Of a DNA stretch of 64,000 nt, positions 1 through 9,407 are shown piece after piece. The stretch spans positions 1 through 64,000 of the forward strand of contig NZ_JAHCDD010000017.1 of assembly GCF_018413525.1 (NCBI RefSeq). Direction: 5' to 3'. The translations under genes were made by a program, and so were the position numbers. Under the pieces are notes generated by a model, which saw nothing but the letters and a program-made list of their open reading frames with translations, did not search any database and was not told where the DNA came from. Position 1 is the stretch's first letter. Each line of letters opens with the position of its first letter. The DNA comes from Acidovorax sp. CCYZU-2555. GTDB lineage: Bacteria > Pseudomonadota > Gammaproteobacteria > Burkholderiales > Burkholderiaceae_C.

Positions 1-854
1 CCTGCGGTGGTGACGTGCATGTGCTGGTTGCCGGTGAAGGCGCTGCCGCTGCCGCTGCGGCCGCGGCGCAGATCGCCGGCGTTTCCAAAGTCATTCACGC
101 CGATGGCGCATCGCTCAAAAACGGCCTGGCCGAGAACGTCGCAGCGCAAGTGCTGGCGCTGGCCCCTGGCTACAGCCACATCCTGTTCCCCGCCACGGCC
201 GGCGGCAAGAACGTCGCGCCGCGCGTCGCGGCCACGCTCGATGTGGCGCAGATCAGCGATATCACCAAGGTGGTGAGCGCCGACACGTTCGAGCGCCCCA
301 TCTATGCCGGTAACGCCATTGCCACCGTGCAGTCCAGCGACGCGACCAAGGTCATCACCGTGCGCACCACGGGCTTTGACGCCGCCGCTGCCACGGGTGG
401 CTCGGCTGCCGTCGAAACCATTGCCGCAGCAGCCGACAACGGCAAGAGCAGCTTTGTGGGCAGCGAGATCGCCAAGAACGACCGCCCTGAACTGACGGCC
501 GCAAAGATCATCGTCTCGGGCGGCCGCGCGCTGGGCTCGGCCGAGAAGTTCAATGAAGTGATCACGCCCCTGGCCGACAAGCTGGGCGCGGCCATTGGCG
601 CATCGCGCGCTGCGGTTGACGCCGGCTATGCCGCCAACGATCTGCAGGTCGGCCAGACCGGCAAGATCGTCGCGCCGCAGCTGTACATCGCGGCCGGCAT
701 CTCGGGTGCCATCCAGCATCTGGCCGGCATGAAGGACTCCAAGGTGATCGTCGCGATCAACAAGGACCCCGAAGCGCCGATCTTCTCGGTCGCCGACTAC
801 GGCCTCGAAGCCGATCTGTTCAACGCCGTACCCGAACTGGCCGCGGCGGTCTGA
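1..854 (+). CDS. etfA: Electron transfer flavoprotein subunit alpha, 5' truncated by window
   Basis: FAD-carrying alpha subunit of the electron transfer flavoprotein, which passes electrons from acyl-CoA dehydrogenases to the membrane ETF:ubiquinone oxidoreductase. The reading frame is open from the first complete codon (position 3) and already inside the protein ([12 protein letters not shown]), so the start lies upstream. About 283 residues are visible against a usual 310. The C-terminal FAD-binding half is intact, with [22 protein letters not shown] and [14 protein letters not shown] followed by [10 protein letters not shown]. etfB is probably upstream, out of view. A rho-independent terminator follows the stop codon. 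The assignment is secure; only the N-terminus is missing. Confidence 0.96.
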   Translation, partial: CGGDVHVLVAGEGAAAAAAAAAQIAGVSKVIHADGASLKNGLAENVAAQVLALAPGYSHILFPATAGGKNVAPRVAATLDVAQISDITKVVSADTFERPIYAGNAIATVQSSDATKVITVRTTGFDAAAATGGSAAVETIAAAADNGKSSFVGSEIAKNDRPELTAAKIIVSGGRALGSAEKFNEVITPLADKLGAAIGASRAAVDAGYAANDLQVGQTGKIVAPQLYIAAGISGAIQHLAGMKDSKVIVAINKDPEAPIFSVADYGLEADLFNAVPELAAAV

Positions 855-883
855 ACCCTGCGCCTGGCGCCCTGCGCCGGGCA

Positions 884-928
884 CGCGCCGCTGCCGGCCT
901 GCCGGAGACAACGGCGGCGCGCTTTTTT
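884..928 (+). terminator. Rho-independent terminator after etfA
   Basis: A GC-rich inverted repeat (CGCGCCG with CCG continuing in the 5' arm, CGGCGGCGCG as the 3' arm) is followed by six T residues at 923-928. It separates etfA from the next gene, so the downstream Bug receptor probably has its own promoter or depends on read-through. Confidence 0.75.
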
Positions 929-956
929 ACGGCAATCGAGCAGAAAGAGAAAAATC

Positions 957-1937
957 ATGTCGCCATCGACTTCACGCCGTTCCTTCCTTCATACCGCCGC
1001 CGCGGGCGCGGCCGTGGCTTCGGCTCCTACCTGGGCCCAGACGCCCTGGCCCGCCAAGCCGGTGCGCATCATCGTGCCGTACACCGCAGGCGGCTTTACC
1101 GACCAGATGGCGCGCATGCTGCAGGTGGGCCTGCAAAAGGCGCTGGGCCAGCCCATCGTCATCGAGAACAAGCCCGGTGCCAACAGCATCATCGGCGTCG
1201 ACCAGGTCGCCAAGTCGGCGCCCGACGGACTGACCTTCGGCGTGGTGATCGCCGCGTTCGCGGGCAATACCACGCTCTACGACAAGCTGCCTTACCACCC
1301 GACCAAGGACATCGTGGGCGTGTCGCTGATGGGCGTGTCGCCGCTGGTCGCCGCCGTGTCCCTCAATGCGCCGTTCAAGAACGCCCAGGAACTCGTCGCC
1401 TATGCGCGTGCCAATCCGGGCAAGGTGAGTTTCGCGTCCTCGGGCAGCGGCTCCAGCGCCCATCTGACGACCGAACTGCTGAAACTGCTGACCAAGACCG
1501 ACATGGTGCATGTGCCCTACAAGGGCGCTTCGCCGGCCCTGGTCGACCTGATGGGCGGACAGGTGCCGCTGTTCCTCGACCCGCCGCCCAATCTGATCCA
1601 GCCCGCCAAGGCCGGTCGCATTCGCCTGATAGGCGTGGCCAGCGAAAAACGCATTCCTTCCATGCCCGATGTGCCCACGTTCATCGAACAGGGAATCGAC
1701 GGCCTGGTGGGCAGCACCTGGGCGGCGATGGTCGCGCCTGCTGGCGTGCCGCGCGAGATATTGCAGCGCATGTCGGCCGAAGTGCGCAAGATTCTCTACA
1801 GCGCCGAAGGCCAGGCACGCCTTGAAGCCATGGGTACGGTCGCCGAAGGCTCCACGCCCGAAGAATGCGACCGATTCATTGCCGCCGAGACCAAGAAATG
1901 GGGACGCGTGATTCGCGACGCCAAAGTCACGCTTTGA
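957..1937 (+). CDS. Bug-family tripartite tricarboxylate transporter substrate-binding protein
   Basis: Periplasmic solute receptor of the Bug/TctC family (326 aa), expected to capture a carboxylate or similar metabolite for a TctAB-type permease. The N-terminus has a twin-arginine-like SRRSFL followed by an Ala-rich hydrophobic stretch ending at WAQ, so it is exported. Family motifs are present: [19 protein letters not shown] near residue 35, [14 protein letters not shown], and [19 protein letters not shown] around residue 185. A purine-rich AGAAAGAGA precedes the ATG. No permease genes are adjacent, as is common for orphan Bug receptors. The substrate cannot be read from sequence. Confidence 0.93.
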   Translation: MSPSTSRRSFLHTAAAGAAVASAPTWAQTPWPAKPVRIIVPYTAGGFTDQMARMLQVGLQKALGQPIVIENKPGANSIIGVDQVAKSAPDGLTFGVVIAAFAGNTTLYDKLPYHPTKDIVGVSLMGVSPLVAAVSLNAPFKNAQELVAYARANPGKVSFASSGSGSSAHLTTELLKLLTKTDMVHVPYKGASPALVDLMGGQVPLFLDPPPNLIQPAKAGRIRLIGVASEKRIPSMPDVPTFIEQGIDGLVGSTWAAMVAPAGVPREILQRMSAEVRKILYSAEGQARLEAMGTVAEGSTPEECDRFIAAETKKWGRVIRDAKVTL

Positions 1938-1977
1938 TATCCGCGACGGCGGCGGCTTTGCGGCGATCCGCCGTTAT

Positions 1978-1999
1978 GGGGCAATTTATGCCCCTTTTT
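1978..1999 (+). terminator. Rho-independent terminator after Bug receptor
   Basis: A compact hairpin with arms GGGGCA (1978-1983) and TGCCCC (1989-1994), a five-base ATTTA loop, and five T residues at 1995-1999. It lies 41 bp past the stop of the Bug receptor gene. Confidence 0.85.
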
Positions 2000-2401
2000 C
2001 TTGGCTTGAATTAGGGGTAAGTACTTATTAAGTTATTTCCCCTTGAGTGAAGATGCCGCTTCATCGTCAAAAAAGATGCTGAGATATCTATCCATTAAGT
2101 TTTCGATAAAGAAAAAATCTATCTGGCAACAGGTGCTAAATCGCCAGGCGCGCGGTTTAATGCTACAGAATGCATCAGGATTACTAAATTGTAATTTTTG
2201 ACGTACGCAGGGTTTTTCCGCGGGACAGATTCTTTCGTCCGGGCACAGACAAGGCACGTACGAACAGATCCAGTCCATTGATGGATTCGACTGTGCGTGA
2301 GTTTTCTTGGAGTCCGGGGAAGATTATCCGACCTGAGACTTTTCAGTGGCGTATTCGATCTTTTCACTTACAACGCCATACCAATGGCAGGGGAAGAAGC
2401 C
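2000..2401. other. AT-rich intergenic region ahead of the chemoreceptor gene
   Basis: About 400 bp without a convincing gene, clearly richer in A+T than the flanking coding sequence. It presumably holds the promoter and a long leader for the chemoreceptor. A small palindrome AAATT-GT-AATTT sits at 2186-2197. I could not find a confident sigma-28 or sigma-70 promoter pair by eye. Confidence 0.5.
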
Positions 2402-4138
2402 ATGCAGTCCTGGAGAAACCTGTCCGTCAAAGCCAAGCTCGTTGGCACATTTGGGCTGCTGATTGCCCTGATCATAGGTATTACCGTGTACTCCATTCAG
2501 ATGATGAAGGATGATAGCGCGGCATTCAATAACTATGTCCAGGGCATTCAAGCCCGCGCCGATACAGCGAACAAGGTGAGGCTTGCGGTCGACGAGCGCG
2601 CCGTGGCCGCGCGCAATCTCGCGCTGGTGACATCGCCGCAGGATGTGGCCCAGGAAAAAGCCGCGGTCGAGCGCGCCGTGGCCGATGTGCGCAAGTATCT
2701 GGGCGAACTCCAGGCGCTGTCGGCCCAGCCCGGCGTGGACCCCGAAGTGCGCGCCAAGGTCGACAATATCTCCCGCATCGAAAACGAATATGAGCCGGTG
2801 GCGATGGCGATCGTGGGCATGGTGCTGGGCAACCAGCGCGAAGCCGCGGTGGCGAAAATGAACGCCGAATGCCGTCCGCTGCTGGCCGCGCTGATGCGCG
2901 CCACCAGCGAATACAGCGCCTTCACCGCCGCGCGCTCGCAAGTGATGATCCAGCAGGCCGAAGCGGCCACCCAGCAGCGGCAACTGGTGTTGATCGTGGG
3001 CGGCGTGCTGGTCACGGCGCTGGCCTGCTGGGCCGCGTTGCTGATCGTTCGCGCCATCGTACGGCCGCTGAACCAGGCCGTGGAATTGATCAATGAAATC
3101 GCCCAGGGCGACATCAGCCGCGAGATCACGGTCGACACCAAGGACGAGTTCGGCCGCCTGCTGCTGGCCCTGGCCACCATGCAGCAAAGCCTGGTGACCT
3201 TGGTGTCTTCGGTACGCCAGGGCGCCGAAGGCGTGTCCACGGCCAGCGCCGAGATCGCCCAGGGCAATATGGACTTGTCGGCGCGCACCGAAAGCCAGGC
3301 CAGCGCGTTGGAAGAGACCGCTTCGTCGATGGAGGAACTGGGCACGACCGTGCGCCAGAACGCCGACAACGCAAGCCAGGCCAACCAACTCGCTCAGAAC
3401 GCCAGCGGCGTCGCGCAGCAGGGCGGTCAGGTGGTGGAGCAGGTGGTGGAGACCATGCGCGGCATCAGCGATTCGAGCAAGCGCATTGCCGAGATCATCA
3501 CCGTGATCGACGGCATTGCGTTCCAGACTAATATCCTCGCCTTGAACGCCGCCGTCGAAGCCGCGCGCGCCGGTGAGCAGGGCCGGGGCTTTGCCGTGGT
3601 GGCCAGTGAAGTGCGCTCGCTTGCCGGGCGCAGCGCCGAGGCGGCCAAGGAAATCAAGCAGCTGATCGAGGAAAGCGTGCAGCGCGTGGCCGCGGGCTCG
3701 CAGCTCGCCGATCGTGCGGGCAGCACCATGGGCGATGTGGTCGGCAGCATCCGGCGCGTGACCGACATCGTCGGCGAGATCAGCGCGGCCAGCTCCGAGC
3801 AGAGCGCGGGCGTGGGCCAGGTCGGTGAAGCCGTGACCAATATCGATCACGCCACGCAACAGAATGCGGCGCTGGTCGAGCAGATGTCGGCCGCCGCGAG
3901 CAGCCTCAAGGCCCAGGCCCAGGACCTGGTGCGTTCGGTCAGCATCTTCAAGCTGTCGGCCGCCGATGCGTCCACACAGCACAACGCCATCGTGGTGGCC
4001 GACCAAGCGCTGGTGTCGCGGCCTGGCGTGTCTCGCCCTGGCGCGGCGCGGCCGGTGGCGCGCCGGCCTCAGCCTGCGCGCATGCCTTCGCCGCTGGTGG
4101 CGCGCACGGCCTCCGACGGAAACTGGGAATCGTTCTGA
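2402..4138 (+). CDS. Methyl-accepting chemotaxis protein
   Basis: Transmembrane chemoreceptor of about 578 aa, signalling to CheA/CheW at the inner membrane. I chose the ATG at 2402 because AGGGGAAG lies just upstream and the protein then opens [18 protein letters not shown], a usual receptor N-terminus. In order it has TM1 (about residues 12-35), a periplasmic four-helix-type sensor, TM2 ([16 protein letters not shown]), a HAMP linker, then the methylated coiled coil with the conserved tip ([39 protein letters not shown]). The protein ends in NWESF, matching the CheR/CheB tethering pentapeptide class NWETF, so it is a high-abundance-type receptor able to recruit the adaptation enzymes. The ligand is unknown. 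Confidence 0.95.
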   Translation: MQSWRNLSVKAKLVGTFGLLIALIIGITVYSIQMMKDDSAAFNNYVQGIQARADTANKVRLAVDERAVAARNLALVTSPQDVAQEKAAVERAVADVRKYLGELQALSAQPGVDPEVRAKVDNISRIENEYEPVAMAIVGMVLGNQREAAVAKMNAECRPLLAALMRATSEYSAFTAARSQVMIQQAEAATQQRQLVLIVGGVLVTALACWAALLIVRAIVRPLNQAVELINEIAQGDISREITVDTKDEFGRLLLALATMQQSLVTLVSSVRQGAEGVSTASAEIAQGNMDLSARTESQASALEETASSMEELGTTVRQNADNASQANQLAQNASGVAQQGGQVVEQVVETMRGISDSSKRIAEIITVIDGIAFQTNILALNAAVEAARAGEQGRGFAVVASEVRSLAGRSAEAAKEIKQLIEESVQRVAAGSQLADRAGSTMGDVVGSIRRVTDIVGEISAASSEQSAGVGQVGEAVTNIDHATQQNAALVEQMSAAASSLKAQAQDLVRSVSIFKLSAADASTQHNAIVVADQALVSRPGVSRPGAARPVARRPQPARMPSPLVARTASDGNWESF

Positions 4139-4154
4139 AACCGGGCCTGGCGCT

Positions 4155-5228
4155 TCAGCGCGCCAGCAGCGCCAAGGTCTGTTCGGCGAGTTCGCGCGTG
4201 AGCGCTCCCGCGCCGCGCTCGCGGCCCAGCGGCGCGGCCTGGCCGGCCCACAGCGACATGAAATCTCCCGACCCTTGTGCTTCGGCCGCGGCGCGCAGCG
4301 GCGTGAGCGCGCCGCCGGCCAGCGGAAACGCGGGCGCGATATCTGCGAGCGGCCCGACTTCGCGCATCAGCCGGTTGACGATGCCGCGCGCGGGCCGGCC
4401 CGTGAACAGGTTGGTGAGCGCCGTGGTTTCGGCGGCCGGGCTGCGCAAGGCCGCGCGGTGGGCGGGCGCGACCTTGGCTTCGGGCGTGAACAGATAGGCC
4501 GTGCCCAACTGAACGGCCGAAGCGCCGAGCATGAAGGCCGCCGCGATGCCGCGCGCGTCCATGATGCCGCCGGCGGCGATCACCGGCAGCTTCACCGCAT
4601 CGACGACCTGGGGCACGAGGGCGAAGGTGCCCAACTGGCTGTAGACCTCTTCCTGCAGGAACACGCCGCGGTGGCCGCCGGCTTCCGCGCCCTGGGCGAT
4701 GATGGCATCGACGCCATGGGCTTCGAGCCAGCGCGCTTCGGCGACCGTGGTGGCCGACGACAACACCTTGGCGCCCGTGGCCTTGACGCGTGTCAGCAGG
4801 TCGGCGGCCGGCAGGCCGAAGTGAAAGCTCACCACCGCGGGCCGCAGTTCCTCGACCAGTTCGCACATCGCGGCGTCGAAAGGATTGCGGCTGGAGACCG
4901 GCACCGGCATTTCGGGGTCCAGCCCCAGTTCGAGGTAGTAGGGGCGCAGGCGCGCGCGCCACGCGGCTTCGCGCGCTTCGTCGGGCGCGGCCGGCGTATG
5001 GCAGAAGAAGTTGAGGTTCAGCGGCGCGGCGGTCTGCGCGCGTATCAGCGCGACTTCGCTGCGCACCTGGGCCGCGCTCAGCATGGCGCAGGGCAGCGCC
5101 GCGAGGCCGCCGGCCTGGCCCACGGCGATCGCCATTTCATGCAGGCCGGGTCCGGCCATGGGCGCCTGCAAAATGGGCAGTTGGATACCGAACAGATCGA
5201 GAAAGCGGGCATCGGGCCAGGAGGACAT
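4155..5228 (-). CDS. Nitronate monooxygenase family FMN enzyme
   Basis: FMN-dependent TIM-barrel enzyme (357 aa) of the nitronate monooxygenase/2-nitropropane dioxygenase family, which oxidises alkyl nitronates such as propionate-3-nitronate. Family signatures include LPILQAPMAGPG near the N-terminus, SFHFGLP, the QGAEAGGHRG phosphate-binding loop with its conserved His, PVIAAGGIMDARGIAAAFMLGA, and GTAYLFTPEA. It is convergent with the chemoreceptor gene (16 bp between stops) and upstream of nothing obviously related. Some family members are enoyl-ACP reductases (FabK), but the AGGHRG loop and length favour a class I nitronate monooxygenase. Confidence 0.9.
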   Translation of the reverse strand: MSSWPDARFLDLFGIQLPILQAPMAGPGLHEMAIAVGQAGGLAALPCAMLSAAQVRSEVALIRAQTAAPLNLNFFCHTPAAPDEAREAAWRARLRPYYLELGLDPEMPVPVSSRNPFDAAMCELVEELRPAVVSFHFGLPAADLLTRVKATGAKVLSSATTVAEARWLEAHGVDAIIAQGAEAGGHRGVFLQEEVYSQLGTFALVPQVVDAVKLPVIAAGGIMDARGIAAAFMLGASAVQLGTAYLFTPEAKVAPAHRAALRSPAAETTALTNLFTGRPARGIVNRLMREVGPLADIAPAFPLAGGALTPLRAAAEAQGSGDFMSLWAGQAAPLGRERGAGALTRELAEQTLALLAR

Positions 5229-5294
5229 GGTGTGCTCTATCAGGAGTGAAGCCCTGATGATGCCGCGTTTTGCGCGGCTGGCAAACCTTATGGC

Positions 5295-6314
5295 TCAGCC
5301 CCAGTTTTCCAGCACCACCTTGCCGCGCGACTTGCCCGACTCGATCAGCGCATGCGCGCGGCGCAGGTTTTCGGCGTTGATGCTGCCGAAGCGCTCGGCC
5401 AGCGTGCTGCGAATCAGGCCGGCATCGACCAGCGCCGCGACCTCGTTGAGCAGCCGGTGCTGGCCTGTCATGTCGTCGGTGCCGAACAGCGAGCGCGTGA
5501 ACATCAGCTCCCAGTGCACCGACACCGACTTGCGCTTGAACGGCGTGATGTCGAGCGCCGCCGGGTCGTCGATCAGGCCGAACTTGCCTTGGGGCGCGAT
5601 GGCTTCGATGATCTGCGCGAGATGCGCATCGGTCTGCGTGAGGCCCACGATGTAGTCCACGGCGGCAAAGCCTGCGCGCCGCAGTTCTTCGGCGATAGGC
5701 CGGCTGTGGTCTATCACATGGTGGGCGCCCAGTTCCTTGACCCAGGCCTGGGTCTCGGGGCGCGAGGCCGTGCCTATGACCGTGAGATTGGTCAGCCGCG
5801 CCGCGAGCTGAACGAGGATGGAGCCCACGCCGCCGGCCGCGCCTATGACCAGCAGCGTCTTGCCGCCGGGCTGCTTGCCCGGTGCGACGCCCAGGCGGTC
5901 GAACAGCATCTCCCAGGCGGTGATCGCGGTCAGCGGCAGCGCTGCGGCCTGGGCGAAATCGAGCGACTCGGGCGCATGGCCCACGATGCGCTCGTCGACC
6001 AGATGCAGCTCGCTGTTGCTGCCGGGCCGCGCGATCGAGCCCGCGTACCAGACGCGGTCGCCGGGCTGGAACAGCGTGACTTCGGGGCCTACCGCCTTGA
6101 CGATGCCGCTCGCGTCCCAGCCCAGCACCTTGTACTCCTGGCCTTCGGCCGGCGTGGCGCTCTTGCGCACCTTGGCATCGACGGGATTGACCGAGACGGC
6201 TTTCACTTCGACCAGCAGATCGCGGCCCGCGGCCACGGGGGCGGGCAGCGTGATGTCGAGCAGGGCGTCGGATTGGGTGATGGCCTGGGGAGTGCGGTAG
6301 CCAATGGCTTTCAT
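5295..6314 (-). CDS. Zinc-type alcohol dehydrogenase / quinone oxidoreductase family protein
   Basis: Medium-chain dehydrogenase/reductase (339 aa), NADPH-linked. It opens MKAIGYRTPQAITQSDAL and contains VSVNPVDAKVRKS, VLGWDASGIV, GDRVWYAGS and a Rossmann loop VIGAAGGVGSILVQLA, the pattern of the zinc-binding-family quinone-reductase-like group. Catalytic zinc cysteines are not evident, so it is probably a zinc-independent reductase of enones or quinones. It is divergent from a LysR-type gene starting 168 bp away, and the shared intergenic region contains a LysR-type palindrome, so the neighbour probably controls it. The substrate is not determinable. Confidence 0.9.
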   Translation of the reverse strand: MKAIGYRTPQAITQSDALLDITLPAPVAAGRDLLVEVKAVSVNPVDAKVRKSATPAEGQEYKVLGWDASGIVKAVGPEVTLFQPGDRVWYAGSIARPGSNSELHLVDERIVGHAPESLDFAQAAALPLTAITAWEMLFDRLGVAPGKQPGGKTLLVIGAAGGVGSILVQLAARLTNLTVIGTASRPETQAWVKELGAHHVIDHSRPIAEELRRAGFAAVDYIVGLTQTDAHLAQIIEAIAPQGKFGLIDDPAALDITPFKRKSVSVHWELMFTRSLFGTDDMTGQHRLLNEVAALVDAGLIRSTLAERFGSINAENLRRAHALIESGKSRGKVVLENWG

Positions 6315-6440
6315 GGTCGTTCCTTGGATGATGAAATGCGTTGCAAGCCCTATCTTGCGGCCTTTGCTCGTGCGGAAAAACCCGCCCGGCCTTTAAGCAA
6401 CTTTCAAAAAATCATTGAAAATCAAACCCGTTGCCACGCT

Positions 6441-6455
6441 TTGATTCCGTATCAA
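6441..6455. promoter_or_regulatory. LysR-type operator candidate between the dehydrogenase and LysR genes
   Basis: A perfect inverted repeat TTGAT-TCCGT-ATCAA fits the T-N11-A rule for LysR-type regulators. It lies 28 bp before the LysR ATG and in front of the divergent dehydrogenase gene, the usual place for an autoregulatory and target site. Confidence 0.6.
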
Positions 6456-6482
6456 GGTTCAAGATTTTTTTGAAATGTGCCC

Positions 6483-7394
6483 ATGAAAGCGCTGAACGAT
6501 CTCGATATCTTTGTGCGCACCGCCGACAACGGCAGCCTGTCGGCGACGGCGCGCGCGCTCGATCTCACGCCCGCGGCGGCGAGCGCCGCGCTCAAGCGCC
6601 TCGAGGCCGAGCTGGGCGTGCCCTTGTTCCTGCGCTCCACGCGCAGCCTGCGGCTCACGCCGCATGGCGAGCGCTTTCTCGCGCAATGCCGCCCCGCGCT
6701 CGAAACGCTGCAGCAGGCCGGCGCGCAGCTGGCCGCGGGCGAGCAGGCCTTGAAAGGCGTTCTCAAGCTGTCGGCGCCGTCGGATCTGGGCCGCAACGTG
6801 CTGCTGCCCTGGCTCGATGAATTCCAGAATGCCTACCCCGAAGTCGAGCTGCGGCTGCAGCTGTCGGACCGCATGGCCAATGTCTACAGCGATCCCGTGG
6901 ACGCGGCGTTTCGCTATGGCAAGCCGCCCGATTCCAGCCTCGTTGCCTTGCCGCTGGCATTGGAGAACCGGCGCGTGCTGTGTGCTGCGCCCGCCTATCT
7001 CGCGCGCCACGGCGCGCCCGCGACGCCGCAGGCGCTGGGCGCCCATGCCTGCCTGTGCTTCATGCTGGGCGACGAAGTCAATGACCGCTGGCGCTTTGCC
7101 CAGGCCGGCGCGCCCGCGATCAACGTGCGCGTCAGCAGCGCCAATGTCGCCAACGATGGCGACGCCGTGCGGCGCTGGGCGCTGCTGGGCAAGGGCATTG
7201 CCTACAAATCGGGGCTCGATGTTGCCGACGATCTGGCGCAAGGCCGGCTGCAGCCGCTGTGCACCGACTGGACGACCGAAGCCGTGCCGCTGTTTCTGGT
7301 CGTTCCAGGCCGGCGCCAGCTCACGCCGCTGCTGCGGCGCCTGCACGCGTTCATCGCGCAGCGCTGCGCGCAGCTGCTTTCCAGCCTGACGTAA
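6483..7394 (+). CDS. LysR family transcriptional regulator
   Basis: LysR-type regulator (303 aa) with an N-terminal winged helix-turn-helix (FVRTADNGSLSATARAL, then AAASAALKRLEAELGVPLF, LRLTPHGERFL) and a periplasmic-binding-protein-like effector domain. A GTG at 6477 is an alternative start giving two extra residues; I prefer ATG 6483. It resembles the subfamily of single-domain regulators paired with oxidoreductases, with a SAPSDLGRNVLLPWLDEF linker into the effector domain. It is transcribed away from the dehydrogenase gene, which is its likely target. The effector is unknown. Confidence 0.93.
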   Translation: MKALNDLDIFVRTADNGSLSATARALDLTPAAASAALKRLEAELGVPLFLRSTRSLRLTPHGERFLAQCRPALETLQQAGAQLAAGEQALKGVLKLSAPSDLGRNVLLPWLDEFQNAYPEVELRLQLSDRMANVYSDPVDAAFRYGKPPDSSLVALPLALENRRVLCAAPAYLARHGAPATPQALGAHACLCFMLGDEVNDRWRFAQAGAPAINVRVSSANVANDGDAVRRWALLGKGIAYKSGLDVADDLAQGRLQPLCTDWTTEAVPLFLVVPGRRQLTPLLRRLHAFIAQRCAQLLSSLT

Positions 7395-7403
7395 ACGCCG
7401 GCC

Positions 7404-8903
7404 TCAGGCGTCGTCGCCCTTGAAGCGCTTGAGTCCCTTGAAGACCAGCGGCGCGACCAGGGCCAGCAGCGCCAGCGCCAGCAGCGTCGCCGAGCCGCCA
7501 TGCTTGAAGAACACCCAGCCGTCCCCCAGGCTGATCTGCAGCGCGCGCCGGAACTGGCTTTCGGCCATGGGCCCCAGGATCAGGCCGACGATCATCGGCG
7601 CGACGGGGTAGTCCCAGCAGCGCATCAGATAGCCGCAGATGCCGAAGGTCACGAGCATGATCAGCTCCACCGTCGACGGGTTCGCGGCCAGCGTGCCCAT
7701 CACGGCGAACACCAGAATGCCCGCATAAAGCCAGGGCTGGGGCACCTTGAGCAGGCGCACCCACAGGCCCACCAGCGGCAGGTTCAGCACCAGCAGCATC
7801 AGATTGCCGACGAAGAAGCTCGCGATCAGCCCCCAGACCAGATCGGCGTTGGTGACGAACAGCAGCGGCCCGGGCACCAGCCCGTACTGCTGAAAGCCCG
7901 CGAGCATCATCGCCGCCGTTGCCGATGTGGGCAGGCCCAGGGCGAGCAAGGGCACCAGCGTTCCCGTGGCCGCGGCATTGTTCGCGGCTTCGGGGCCGGC
8001 CACGCCTTCGATCGCGCCCTTGCCGAACTCCTCGGGCTTGACGGCCAGCCGGCGCTCCAGCGTGTACGACAGCAGCGTGGGCACTTCGGCCCCGCCCGCG
8101 GGCAGCGCGCCTATGGGAAAGCCCAGGCCTATGCCGCGCAGCCAGGGCTTCCACGAGCGCTTCCAGTCTTCCTTGGTCATCCACAGCGAGCCGCGCACGG
8201 CCTCGATCTTTTCCTGCACGCCGGTGAAGCGCGAAGCGATGAACAGCGTCTCGCCCATGGCAAACAGTCCCACGGCCAGCGTCGTGATCGACACGCCGTC
8301 AAGCAGCGAAGGCACGCCGAACGCCAGGCGCGACTGCCCGGTCAGCTTGTCTATGCCGACCAGACCCAGCACCAGGCCCAGCGCCAGGCTGGTGATGCCG
8401 CGCAGCACCGAGTCGCCAAACGTCGCCGAGACGGTGATGAAGGCCAGCACCATCAGCGCAAAGTAGTCCCAGGGCCCGAACTGCACGGCAAGCTCGACCA
8501 GCCAGGGGGCCAGCAGCGAAATGCCCAGGGTGGCGATCAGCCCGGCGACAAACGAGCCTATGGCCGCCGTGGCCAGCGCGGGCCCGCCGCGACCGGCCTT
8601 GGCCATCTTGTGGCCTTCGATCGCGGTGGCGATGGACGCGGCTTCGCCCGGCGTGTTGAGCAAAATGGCCGTGGTCGAGCTGCCGTACATGCCACCAAAG
8701 TAGATGCCGGCAAACATGATGATCGAGCCCGTGGGGTCGAGCTTGAACGTGATCGGCAGCAGCAGCGCCACGGTCAGCGACGGGCTGATGCCCGGCAGAA
8801 TGCCCACCAGCGTGCCCAGCAGCACGCCCACGCCCGCGAACAGCAGGTTGCCCGGCTGCAGCGCGATCAGCAGGCCCTGGGCCAGCAGAGAAATGACTTC
8901 CAT
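7404..8903 (-). CDS. tctA: Tripartite tricarboxylate transporter large permease TctA
   Basis: Large membrane subunit (499 aa, about 12 transmembrane segments) of a tripartite tricarboxylate transporter, moving a carboxylate into the cell using an ion gradient. The family core is present: [70 protein letters not shown], and [24 protein letters not shown] (shown in parts in the protein near residues 20, 75 and 330). It lies 9 bp after tctB at the end of the leftward operon whose first gene is the lactonase, so the transported substrate is probably the one handled by that locus. Confidence 0.96.
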   Translation of the reverse strand: MEVISLLAQGLLIALQPGNLLFAGVGVLLGTLVGILPGISPSLTVALLLPITFKLDPTGSIIMFAGIYFGGMYGSSTTAILLNTPGEAASIATAIEGHKMAKAGRGGPALATAAIGSFVAGLIATLGISLLAPWLVELAVQFGPWDYFALMVLAFITVSATFGDSVLRGITSLALGLVLGLVGIDKLTGQSRLAFGVPSLLDGVSITTLAVGLFAMGETLFIASRFTGVQEKIEAVRGSLWMTKEDWKRSWKPWLRGIGLGFPIGALPAGGAEVPTLLSYTLERRLAVKPEEFGKGAIEGVAGPEAANNAAATGTLVPLLALGLPTSATAAMMLAGFQQYGLVPGPLLFVTNADLVWGLIASFFVGNLMLLVLNLPLVGLWVRLLKVPQPWLYAGILVFAVMGTLAANPSTVELIMLVTFGICGYLMRCWDYPVAPMIVGLILGPMAESQFRRALQISLGDGWVFFKHGGSATLLALALLALVAPLVFKGLKRFKGDDA

Positions 8904-8912
8904 GATCTTCTT

Positions 8913-9407
8913 TCAGCCCAGCAGCAGGCGCTCAAGCGGCCCGGCGGGCAGTGACAGTGACAAGGCCTGGGTGAAAAACGCATAGACCAGGGCCGCGAGC
9001 ACCAGACCTATGACCGGGGAACGGCTGCGCAGCGGCTGGCCGAAAGCGCGCGCGGTGGCGGCGAACAGCCAGGTCGCGCCTAGGACAAAGCCCGCGCCCA
9101 GCTGCAGCACCGCGATCATTCCGATCAGGCCGCCCAGCACCCAGCCCAGCGCCGCGCGGTTGGTGGCCGGCTCGGTTTCGGCCTGGGCCTTTGGCGCGGC
9201 GCGCGCGGCCGCGATCGCATGCGCCAGGCCCAGCACCAGCAGCAGGCCGACGACGATGCGCATCACGGCCGTGGGCCCCACGCCCACGGCCTGGGCCGGC
9301 GCCATGCTGGTGATGTCCCAGGCGATCACGGCCGCCAGGCCGAACAGCAGCGCGGCCACGGTGGCCAGCGCCTGGCGGCCCGGGCCGTTGGGGGTCGGCT
9401 CGCTCAT
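8913..9407 (-). CDS. tctB: Tripartite tricarboxylate transporter small permease TctB
   Basis: Small membrane subunit (164 aa) of the TctABC transporter, with about four hydrophobic segments (for example ALATVAALLFGLAAVIAW, VGLLLVLGLAHAIAAA and GWVLGGLIGMIAVLQLGAGF). The start is set at the ATG at 9407, which overlaps the receptor gene's stop as ATGA. A longer in-frame extension upstream would read through the receptor gene and is not protein-like. TctB sequences diverge quickly, so the call rests on size, topology and its position between tctC and tctA. Confidence 0.93.
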   Translation of the reverse strand: MSEPTPNGPGRQALATVAALLFGLAAVIAWDITSMAPAQAVGVGPTAVMRIVVGLLLVLGLAHAIAAARAAPKAQAETEPATNRAALGWVLGGLIGMIAVLQLGAGFVLGATWLFAATARAFGQPLRSRSPVIGLVLAALVYAFFTQALSLSLPAGPLERLLLG

